Source of the DNA: Verrucomicrobiota bacterium
GTDB lineage: Bacteria; Verrucomicrobiota; Kiritimatiellia; SS1-B-03-39; UBA6053
Assembly: GCA_020831635.1 (NCBI GenBank)
Contig: JAFIGC010000044.1
Span: 1-36,060, forward strand
Reading direction: 5' to 3'
Length of the DNA stretch: 36,060 nt
Shown here one piece after another: positions 1 to 6,140 of this stretch (its first letter is position 1; each line of letters opens with the position of its first letter). The notes below the pieces were generated by a model. It was not told the origin of the DNA and made no database searches. It saw only the letters and a program-made list of their open reading frames with translations. The translations under genes were made by a program, and so were the position numbers.

Positions 1-54
1 TCGCGGTGCTCGCTACACGCACTCCAAAGCGGCTTCGCCGCGCTCCTTACTCCG
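1..54. repeat. Partial copy (right half) of the ~178 bp palindromic element
   Basis: This stretch matches the right-hand part of the elements at 1554-1730 and 1871-2048, from the inner part of the right arm through the terminal GC palindrome (gcggcttcgccgc). It has the 'gcggtgctcgct' arm variant seen in the 1871-2048 copy. The left half lies outside the window. From 55 to 170 I see only AT-rich DNA with no gene. Confidence 0.8.
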
Positions 55-170
55 GTGAAAGGTCCGAGTTCACGATTTTCCGCATTTCGTAAAAAACTAA
101 AAATTAACTTGCATTCACTCCATAAATTTACGTTAATTTGTGGATTATGATCCACAGATTCATGTAAATT

Positions 171-326
171 GATTACATCGAAGAGGAAAAAGGAAACTTG
201 CTGGCGGCGGAATTCAAGTGGAAATCCGGGAAACGGGTCTCGTTCCCGAAAGCCTGGAGAGAAAGTTACCCGGCGTCCCGCCAGATCTTGGTCACCCCGG
301 AAACGGTTTCCGATTTTTTGCTCTGA
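171..326 (+). pseudogene. C-terminal remnant of a DUF4143-type AAA ATPase
   Basis: An open frame of 51 codons reads DYIEEEKGNLLAAEFKW, then FPKAW, ESYP, and ends VTPETVSDFLL before TGA. This matches, by recall, the extreme C-terminus of the large family of ATPases with a C-terminal DUF4143 domain, where an 'IDYIEE..G.L.A.EFKW' strand is followed by a PKAF..YP helix and an 'ITP.N...FL' tail. There is no start codon, and an in-frame stop (taa at 165-167) lies directly upstream, so about 85-90% of the gene is missing. It lies among repeats in a decayed region. The fragment is short, so the family call rests on its motif pattern only. Confidence 0.6.
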
Positions 327-398
327 CCCTCCGTGCCTCTGCGCCTCCGTGAGAACATCGTGAAACCGTGTGGGAACAGGGAGAGTGGCATCGGGAGA

Positions 399-492
399 GT
401 GGCATCCCGTTGGGATGCTGTTTCGGGTTGGGGCGCATGGACCAGGGGTTTCACCCCCGGCTGACGGGTGGCATCCCGTTGGGATGCGTGTT
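399..492. repeat. Direct pair of hairpin-forming repeats
   Basis: The unit gtggcatcccgttgggatgc occurs at 399-418 and 468-487, starts 69 bp apart. Each contains a 7 bp stem (gcatccc/gggatgc) with a 3 nt loop. A further short stem (aggggtttcacccccgg) lies between them. No gene is supported from 327 to 794. Confidence 0.75.
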
Positions 493-512
493 CCGAGAGG
501 GGGGGGCGTTTA

Positions 513-740
513 CGATTGACCCCAACGGGGTCACACTCCTCAGCCCGGCGGCAACGCCCCGGGAAATGGTTCCCATTTTTCATTGCCGACCCCAACGAGG
601 GCGCACTCTTTTTCTGAGGTATGGAAGGTTTTTTTTTCATAGAAAATGTCCAAACACCTATCGTCGCGTAGCAACGTTCGACGAATAGCCGTGGATTTCA
701 ATCCACGGTTCGGGTACGACCCAGACCCGTGCGCCGCTGG
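513..740. repeat. Composite intergenic repeat C1-C2, copy 1
   Basis: Submodule C1 (513-655) begins cgattgaccccaacggggtc and contains two gaccccaacg-type hairpins. Submodule C2 (661-740) contains the dyad cgtggatttcaatccacg. Both recur downstream at 1161-1302 and 1436-1510, but there they are separated by about 130 bp, so they behave as separable units. The copy ends just upstream of the vapB promoter. Confidence 0.8.
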
Positions 741-759
741 ACAATTCCTCATGGAAAAC

Positions 760-794
760 TTGACAAGACACATAAAACGTCGTTTTATGTGTCT
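760..794 (+). promoter_or_regulatory. vapB promoter with overlapping perfect dyad operator
   Basis: A consensus -35 box TTGACA (760-765) is followed after 17 bp by a -10-like TTTTAT (783-788). A perfect inverted repeat with 14 bp arms (766-779 and 781-794) and a single central base fills the spacer and -10 region and ends one base before the ATG at 795. Transcription would begin at about the ATG, so the message may be leaderless; no Shine-Dalgarno is present. VapB-type antitoxins usually repress their own promoter by binding such dyads, so this is very likely the operator. Confidence 0.75.
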
Positions 795-995
795 ATGAAA
801 ACAAATGTGGATCTTGATGAAAAACTGGTTGTCGCCGCCAGAGAACTGACGGGGTTAAAAACCAAAAAGGACTTGGTCAATCATGCCTTGTCCGAACTGG
901 TGCGCAGGGGCGACCAGAAAAAGATACTGGCGTTGCGTGGAAAAATACAATGGCAGGGAGATCTTGCCGATATGCGGTCCCTGCGCTCATCATGA
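795..995 (+). CDS. vapB: VapB-like type II antitoxin
   Basis: This 66-residue protein starts MKTNVDLDEKLV and continues with a helical region containing TGLKTKKDLVNHALSELVRR, the pattern of the DUF2191/VapB antitoxin family. The N-terminal strand would form a ribbon-helix-helix DNA-binding dimer, and the basic, Trp-containing C-terminus would wrap around VapC. I chose the ATG at 795, not the upstream frame opening at 729, because family members start at MKTN and a perfect operator dyad abuts this codon. The stop overlaps the ATG of the downstream vapC remnant (atga at 992-995), the usual vapBC coupling. The gene looks intact although its toxin partner is destroyed. Alternatively it may now act in trans against other VapC toxins. 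Confidence 0.8.
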   Translation: MKTNVDLDEKLVVAARELTGLKTKKDLVNHALSELVRRGDQKKILALRGKIQWQGDLADMRSLRSS

Positions 996-1130
996 TTTTC
1001 GTGGACACCAGTGTCTGGATAATGGCTTTTTGCCGCATGCTGTTTGCAACAGGATGCCCGCATTCTTGCCCGGGACCGCGACTTCGCTTATTTGTCGCAA
1101 ACATCAAATCTGAAGGTCTATGCTCTTTAA
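992..1130 (+). pseudogene. vapC: VapC PIN-domain toxin remnant with internal deletion and frame change
   Basis: Translation from 992 gives MIFVDTSVWI, the start of a VapC PIN domain with the first catalytic Asp. From about 1029 a different frame (phase of 1050-1130) reads LQQDARILARDRDF, then AYLSQT and KVYAL before TAA at 1128-1130, which is the normal C-terminus of VapC with its late acidic residues. The intervening ~75-85 residues, including the central catalytic acids, are absent, and the two ends are in different phases. The product from the ATG would be a 47-residue nonsense fusion. The deletion junction falls near 1020-1030. The toxin cannot be active as a nuclease. Confidence 0.8.
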
Positions 1131-1160
1131 CCTGAATTTTCCGTGAGGGGAAGCCGTTCC

Positions 1161-1302
1161 CGATTGACCCCAACGGGGTCACACTCATCAGCCCGGCGGC
1201 TACGCCCCGGGAAATGTGTCCCATTTTTCATTGCCGACCCCAACGGGGTCGCACTCTTCTTCGGAGGCATGGGAGGGTTTTTTCTTGGAAAATTTCCAAA
1301 CG
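1161..1302. repeat. Composite repeat submodule C1, copy 2
   Basis: It aligns with 513-655 over nearly its full length, including the two gaccccaacgggg(t)c hairpin motifs, cagcccggcgg and the cccatttttcattgccgac segment. It lies just downstream of the vapC remnant. From 1303 to 1435 I see no gene or repeat. Confidence 0.8.
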
Positions 1303-1435
1303 CCAAGATCATGACCTCGTTCCATGGGGGGAGGGCGGGTCTTATGAAATTACCACGAAACATTCAAACTTCCAAGCAATTCATCGCCAAAGTTATATAC
1401 AGATCCTCTGTGAGAGACATATGATAATCCCTTTC

Positions 1436-1549
1436 CGTCGCGTAGCGACGTTCGACGCATAGCCGTGGATTTCAATCCACGGTTCGGGTACAACCCAACC
1501 CGTGCGCCGCGTAGCGTCGCCTGACGGATCTGGGGGTTTTAACCCCGTC
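1436..1549. repeat. Composite repeat submodule C2, copy 2, with extension
   Basis: The first ~75 bp match 661-740 (dyad cgtggatttcaatccacg, then cgggtac and gcgccgc). The extension contains gcgtcgcctgacgg and the hairpin ggggttttaacccc. The extension and part of C2 reappear in reverse orientation at the right end of the window (35981-36060). Confidence 0.8.
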
Positions 1550-1553
1550 TCGG

Positions 1554-1730
1554 TTTGTGACGCGAAGCGTCTTTGGAGTGCGTGTAGCGAGCCCCGCGAA
1601 GCTACCGCTTTGCGTTGGCTTGGGGGAATGCCGGCCCTTTTTCTTTGGCAGGGGGGAAAGCGGTAGCTTCGTTGCACTCGCTACACGCACTCCAAAGCGG
1701 CTACGCCGCGCTCCTTACTCCGTACTTGCA
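1554..1730. repeat. ~177 bp palindromic element, copy 1
   Basis: It begins tttgtgacgcgaagcgtc and ends ctccttactccgtacttgca. Arms at 1572-1611 and 1657-1696 are 40 nt each and complementary except for about four positions; a 45 nt loop lies between. Small palindromes (gacgcgaagcgtc, gcggctacgccgc) cap both ends. There is no open frame for a transposase, so it resembles a MITE or another non-autonomous structured repeat. Confidence 0.85.
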
Positions 1731-1870
1731 ATATATTGTATGTCCTCTCAAAGGCACGGAGGCACAGAGGTCAAAGTATACTTCCCCTCCATGCCTCTGC
1801 GCCTCCGTGAGAGCGAAAAACACGTCTCTATGTTGTGTTGAGGTAACATACAACTGATGTCAGCGATGGA
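1731..1870. other. Spacer with an inverted 'cctctgcgcctccgtga' motif
   Basis: Between the two palindromic elements, aaggcacggaggcacagagg (1751-1770) faces a near-complementary cctctgcgcctccgtgag around 1794-1812. The latter motif also occurs at about 337-355, making it a third small intergenic repeat family. No coding potential was recognised. Confidence 0.5.
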
Positions 1871-2048
1871 TTTGTGACGCGAAGCGTCTTTGGAGTGCGT
1901 GTAGCGAGTGCAACGAAGCTACCGCTTTGCGTTGGCTTGGGGGGAATGCCGGCCCTTTTTCTTTGGCAGCGGGGAAAGCGGTAGCTTCGCGGTGCTCGCT
2001 ACACGCACTCCAAAGCGGCTACGCCGCGCTCCTTACTCCGTACTCGCA
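1871..2048. repeat. ~178 bp palindromic element, copy 2
   Basis: It has the same outline as 1554-1730 and is in the same orientation. The left arm is 1889-1928 and the right arm 1975-2014, pairing at about 36 of 40 positions around a 46 nt loop. The left arm here is an exact reverse complement of the right arm of copy 1, while its own right arm carries the variant found at 1-54. The element lies directly beside the hexamer array and the 3' end of the ABC-F gene. Confidence 0.85.
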
Positions 2049-2065
2049 CAAAAAACCTGCCAAAT

Positions 2066-2118
2066 CTCCTCCTAATCCTGCTCCTAATCGTAATCCTAAT
2101 CCTAATCCTAATCCCCTG
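2066..2118. repeat. Hexamer (cctaat)n array downstream of the ABC-F gene
   Basis: About eight imperfect copies of cctaat, some as cctgct or cgtaat, end 10 bp from the stop codon of the minus-strand ATPase gene. The same hexamer family occurs upstream of that gene at 4247-4331. Confidence 0.8.
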
Positions 2119-2128
2119 GAATGTGAGC

Positions 2129-4072
2129 CTATTCTATTTTCTTCTGCAACGTTTCCAATTCCTCGCCCAGGATCACCCATTCCCGGGTCTCGGCTTGGAT
2201 TTGGCCGGCGAGTTCGTTGAGACCTTTTTGGTGGGTGGCGAAATCTTTGATTTCTCCGCGTTCCAGTTCGGCCAAGGCGTCGGCTTGTCGGGCTTCGAGT
2301 TTTTCGATTTCGGCTTCGTGTTTGCTCATGCGGCTTTCGAGGCGGCGGATCTGCTTTTGGATCTCTTTGCGCTCTTTTCCGCCCAGTCCGGGCGAGGAAG
2401 CCGACGCGGGGTCATCTTTGGCGGTTCCGACCGGGGCTGTCTTTGAGTCTTTGGCTTGGTCCAGCGCTTTCAAGCCGCCGGTTTTTTCGAGAAAATAGTC
2501 GTAGCCGCCCGGCCAGCGTTGGATGCCGGCGGGGGTGACCGCGAGGATGCAGTTGGCCACGGTGCGGACGAAGCTGACGTCGTGGCTCACCAGGCAAACG
2601 GTTCCTTGGTATTTTTTCAGGGCGTCCTCCAGAGCCTCCCGTCCGGCAATGTCCAAGTGCGTGGTGGGTTCGTCGAGGATGAGGAGGTTGGGCGGGTTGA
2701 CGAAGATGCGGGCGAAGGCGAGGCGGATTTTTTCGCCGCCGCTGAGAATGCCGGTGGATTTTTCGATGTCTTCGCCCCGAAATCCGAATCCGCCCAAGAG
2801 GGAACGGATTTCCTGTTCGCTGATGTTGCGTTTGGCCGCGTCACGGATCACCCGATAGGCACTCTGTTCCGGGGGCATGGTGTCGGCGAATTCCTGACTT
2901 TGATACCCGGGCACGGCATTGTGTCCCATGACCCGTTTGCCGGTGGTGGGGGGCATGACCCCGGCGAGAATTTTCAGCAGCGTGGATTTGCCCATGCCGT
3001 TGTAGCCCACCAGGGCAAGCCGGTCGCCTTTCTCCAAACGCAAATCCACATCTTGAAAAATCCAGGGATCGTCCCCGTATCGGTGTCCGACCCCTTCCAA
3101 GCGGATCAACTCGTGTCCGGAGGACGGGGGAGGGGGGATGCGAATCAATTTGGCCGGATCGTCGTTTTCCAGGACCGGGAGGGGTTCCATTTTCTCCAGC
3201 ATCTTGATGCGGCTTTGCACTTGGGCCGCTTTGGTGGCCTGGGCGCGGAAACGGGTGATGAAGCGTTCCATTTCCTCGCGTTTTTTGGACAAAGTGCGGT
3301 ACCGGGCCTCCTGCTGGCCAAAGCGGGCTTCGCGCTCCACCTGATATTTGTCATAGCCGCCGGCGTAGCGGGTGACTTTTGCCTGCCGCACTTCCAGAAT
3401 GTCCTTGGCCAGGGTGCGGAGCAAATGCCGGTCGTGGGAAATCAGCATCAGCGTGCCCTCGTATCCGCTCAGGTACCGCTGCAGCCACTCCACCGCCGGC
3501 AAATCGAGATAGTTGGACGGTTCGTCCAAGAGCAGAATATCCGGACGCGACAGCAGCGTTCGGGCCAATTGGGCCCGCATTTGCCAGCCGCCGCTGAAAG
3601 TGCCCATGACATCGTCAAAACGGTCCTCGGCAAAGCCCAGACCGCTCAGGGCTGATTCGGCGCGGGTTTGCAGTCCGTATCCATCCCGATGTTCGAATTC
3701 ATGCTGCAAGTGTCCCAGGCGGTCCAGTAGGTCCGGAGTCGGGGATGCCGCCACCTGTTCCTGCAAACGGTGCAATTCCGCTTCCATTTCCCGCAAGTCT
3801 TCGCTGCCCGACAACACAAAGGACAGCAGGCCGATTTCCCCGACTTCTTCCGGCACCTGCTGACGCAAATACCCGATGGAAAGCTGGCCGGGCACGATCA
3901 CTTCGCCCGCCTCAATGTCCTCCTCCCCGGTAATCAGCCGGAAAATCGTACTCTTGCCGGCGCCATTGGGGCCGACCACGCCGATGCGTTCCCCGGGGTT
4001 CACCGTAAACGAGGTTTCCCGCAAGACATCCTGCGGTCCATAAATTTTGGTCACGTTGTCGAAAACAATCAT
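2129..4072 (-). CDS. ABC-F family ATPase (ribosome-associated, Uup/YheS-like)
   Basis: This soluble 647-residue protein has two ABC ATPase domains and no membrane segments, typical of ABC-F proteins that act on the ribosomal E site rather than in transport. NBD1 has Walker A GPNGAGKST (residues 34-42), a signature FSGGWQMR (~160) and Walker B with LLLDEPSNYLD. A charged helical linker (~240-300) follows, as expected for the P-site tRNA interaction motif. NBD2 has Walker A GYNGMGKST (~356), LSGGEKIR (~443) and LLILDEPTTHLD (~465). Residues ~565-647 form a Glu/Lys-rich coiled coil like the C-terminal domain of Uup. The start ATG at 4070-4072 gives family N-terminal MIVFDNVTK. Subfamily and any antibiotic-resistance role cannot be decided here; housekeeping translation function is more likely. 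Hexamer arrays flank the gene. Confidence 0.93.
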   Translation of the reverse strand: MIVFDNVTKIYGPQDVLRETSFTVNPGERIGVVGPNGAGKSTIFRLITGEEDIEAGEVIVPGQLSIGYLRQQVPEEVGEIGLLSFVLSGSEDLREMEAELHRLQEQVAASPTPDLLDRLGHLQHEFEHRDGYGLQTRAESALSGLGFAEDRFDDVMGTFSGGWQMRAQLARTLLSRPDILLLDEPSNYLDLPAVEWLQRYLSGYEGTLMLISHDRHLLRTLAKDILEVRQAKVTRYAGGYDKYQVEREARFGQQEARYRTLSKKREEMERFITRFRAQATKAAQVQSRIKMLEKMEPLPVLENDDPAKLIRIPPPPSSGHELIRLEGVGHRYGDDPWIFQDVDLRLEKGDRLALVGYNGMGKSTLLKILAGVMPPTTGKRVMGHNAVPGYQSQEFADTMPPEQSAYRVIRDAAKRNISEQEIRSLLGGFGFRGEDIEKSTGILSGGEKIRLAFARIFVNPPNLLILDEPTTHLDIAGREALEDALKKYQGTVCLVSHDVSFVRTVANCILAVTPAGIQRWPGGYDYFLEKTGGLKALDQAKDSKTAPVGTAKDDPASASSPGLGGKERKEIQKQIRRLESRMSKHEAEIEKLEARQADALAELERGEIKDFATHQKGLNELAGQIQAETREWVILGEELETLQKKIE

Positions 4073-4141
4073 GCGCGGCTACTTATCCGAAAGTAGCCCG
4101 CAGGGGAAGGTTCCTTTTCAATTGTGTAGGGGCGGAGGGGG

Positions 4142-4394
4142 ACAGGAGCGCCGATCGCCGCATCGGCTGGGGCTAGGGGGCGGGAGCTTAGCTTTCCGCA
4201 ATTAGAGTCTTGCGGAAAAAGATGATACATAAAAGCGTTTATCTTCATCGTAATCCTGATCGTAATCGTAATCGAAAAGGGAGATTTCGTCGATTAGGAT
4301 TACGAGTACGATTAGGATTACGAGTACGAGGAAAGACAGGTTTGGTTGCGGGCGTCCCCCCGTGCCCCGCCAATACGGCGATTGGCGCTCCTGT
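4142..4394. repeat. Long imperfect inverted repeat enclosing a hexamer array
   Basis: The arm at 4142-4173 (acaggagcgccgatcgcc...) and the arm at 4364-4394 (...ggcgattggcgctcctgt) are complementary with a few mismatches. Between them are a perfect 9 bp stem (tttccgcaa/ttgcggaaa, 4193-4218) and the hexamer array. The architecture is that of a non-coding mobile or hairpin element between the ABC-F gene and the propionate operon. Confidence 0.65.
4247..4331. repeat. Hexamer (taatcg/ggatta)n array in two opposed orientations
   Basis: Units tcgtaatcctgatcgtaatcg (4247 onward) are followed by the opposite-strand version (cgattaggattacgagtacg, twice) up to 4331, so the array can fold on itself. It belongs to the same hexamer family as 2066-2118. 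Confidence 0.75.
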
Positions 4395-4483
4395 CGCCGT
4401 GGCTCCGCAAAAACCTTTCCCCCCATTCGTGCACCCACTCGGAGAATCGCTCCATTTTCGGGTGGAAATTCACGAAAAACGTC

Positions 4484-4508
4484 AAATCGTACAATCAATA
4501 TACGATTT
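4484..4508. promoter_or_regulatory. Dyad upstream of the propionate operon, candidate operator
   Basis: aaatcgta (4484-4491) and tacgattt (4501-4508) form a perfect 8 bp inverted repeat with a 9 nt AT-rich centre, about 93 bp upstream of the first operon ATG and in a locally AT-rich stretch suitable for a promoter. It looks like a dimeric regulator site. No regulator gene is adjacent. From 4509 to 4600 nothing else was recognised apart from a weak purine-rich ribosome site (agaagg, ~4578). Confidence 0.4.
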
Positions 4509-4600
4509 ATATTGCAATGCGGTTTTTCGCGTTTATGTTGGACGCATGAAAAGCCCGAAACGGGCATGAAACCGAACCGAAAAGAAGGCGAAGTATCGAC

Positions 4601-6118
4601 ATGAGTCCCTCACAAATCGTGACCCAAAAGCGTATGACGGCCGAAGAGGCCGCCGCCATGATTCAGAATGGCGAGGTGATCAGCACCAGTGGTTTCACCC
4701 CCGCCGGATATCCCAAGGCCATTCCCCTGGCGCTGGCCGCCAGAGCCGAAGCCCTGCACGCCCAAGGGCGGGAGTTCAAGGTTTCCCTCTACACCGGCGC
4801 CAGCGTCGGCGACGAGTTGGACGGCTCCTTGGCCCGAGCCAAGGCCCTGAATTTCCGGATGCCGTATCAGTCCAACAAAGAGATTCGGGACGGCATCAAC
4901 TCCGGCGAGATTGAATTCGTCGACTTCCACCTGTCGCACGTGGCCCAATATCTGCGTTACGGCTTCATCCCCCGTTCCACCACCGCCATCGTCGAAGCCG
5001 TGGAAGTGACCAACGACGGGAAAATTTATCTCAGCACCTCCGGCGGCATGAGCGCCACCTTCCTGAAATCCGCCGATCGGATTTTCGTGGAACTCAATGA
5101 GTCCATGCCCAAAGGGTTGATGGGCTTTCACGACGTCTACGTCCCCAAATCCCCGCCCAATCGTCCGCCCCTGCCCATTTACCATCCCGGCGACCGCATC
5201 GGCACGCCGTATGTGAAAGTGGACCCCTCCAAAATCGTCGGCATTGTCACCACCGAGATGCCCGACAAGACCCCGCCGTTCCGGGCCCCGGACGCGGACA
5301 GCGAGGCCATTGCCGCCAACGTGATCGATTTCCTCCTGCACGAACAGAAAAAGGGACGCCTCCCCGAGCATCTGCCCTACCAATCCGGCGTGGGCAATGT
5401 CGCCAATGCGGTCCTGTCCGGCTTCGCCTCCCATCCCCAAATCGACGCGATTTCCCTGTACACGGAAGTCATGCAGGATGGCGTGTTCGAACTCATCGAA
5501 GCGGACCGGCTGGAAATGGCTTCCACCTGTTCGCTGACCCTTTCGCCCGCCGGTCAGGTCAAATTCCGGGCCAATATCGACGAACTCAAGCACAAGATCA
5601 TCATTCGTCAGCAGGAAATGTCCAACAATCCCGAAGTCATTCGCCGTCTGGGGGTGATCTCCATGAACACGGCCCTGGAAATGGACATTTTCGGGAACGT
5701 GAACTCCACCCATGTGGTGGGCAGCAAGATGATGAACGGAATCGGCGGCAGCGGCGATTTCTGTCGCAACGCCTACATTTCCATTTTCATGACCCCGTCC
5801 ATCGCCAAAAACGGAGATATTTCCGCGGTGGTGCCGATGGTGAGCCACGCCGACCACAACGAGCACTCGGTGCAGGTGATGGTGACCGAGCAGGGTCTGG
5901 CCGATTTGCGGGGTCTGTCCCCGGTGCGTCGGGCCCGGCTGATCATCGAAAAATGCGTGCATCCGGATTACAAGGAGATGCTGACGGATTATTTGGACTT
6001 TGGTCTCAAAAACGCCCCGTCCAAGCACACCCCGCACGTTTTGGCCCACGCCTTTGACTTTCACAAACGCTTTCTCGAAACCGGCAGCATGAAAATGCGC
6101 GAACCCGCCGGCGTCTGA
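4601..6118 (+). CDS. Acetyl-CoA hydrolase/transferase family, probable propionyl-CoA:succinate CoA transferase
   Basis: This 505-residue class I CoA transferase of the Cat1/ScpC/AarC family swaps CoA between acyl groups through a glutamyl-CoA thioester. Visible family motifs are GASVGDELDG (~68), the SLYTEVMQDG segment whose Glu289 is the expected catalytic residue, GGSGDF (~383) and VPMVSHADHNEHSVQVMVTEQG (~410-430). Length is typical. It opens a chain in which the mutase, epimerase and decarboxylase follow with tiny gaps, so the natural reaction is transfer of CoA from propionyl-CoA to succinate, releasing propionate. Acetate or acetyl-CoA use cannot be excluded from sequence. The ATG at 4601 is preceded by a purine-rich stretch. 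The operon layout recalls E. coli scpA-argK-scpB-scpC, but here the transferase comes first. Confidence 0.9.
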   Translation: MSPSQIVTQKRMTAEEAAAMIQNGEVISTSGFTPAGYPKAIPLALAARAEALHAQGREFKVSLYTGASVGDELDGSLARAKALNFRMPYQSNKEIRDGINSGEIEFVDFHLSHVAQYLRYGFIPRSTTAIVEAVEVTNDGKIYLSTSGGMSATFLKSADRIFVELNESMPKGLMGFHDVYVPKSPPNRPPLPIYHPGDRIGTPYVKVDPSKIVGIVTTEMPDKTPPFRAPDADSEAIAANVIDFLLHEQKKGRLPEHLPYQSGVGNVANAVLSGFASHPQIDAISLYTEVMQDGVFELIEADRLEMASTCSLTLSPAGQVKFRANIDELKHKIIIRQQEMSNNPEVIRRLGVISMNTALEMDIFGNVNSTHVVGSKMMNGIGGSGDFCRNAYISIFMTPSIAKNGDISAVVPMVSHADHNEHSVQVMVTEQGLADLRGLSPVRRARLIIEKCVHPDYKEMLTDYLDFGLKNAPSKHTPHVLAHAFDFHKRFLETGSMKMREPAGV

Positions 6119-6140
6119 ACCTTCCCGGAGAACCGTCCCC

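Noticed and set aside
992-1135. Functional small VapC or alternative small protein
   Set aside because: The frame from 992 loses PIN-domain sequence after about ten residues and the true C-terminus continues in another frame, so it is a pseudogene.
1143-1462. Plus-strand small open frames between vapC remnant and the palindromic elements
   Set aside because: They read through repeats C1 and C2, have no homology that I recognise, and the equivalent frames are not maintained in the other repeat copies.
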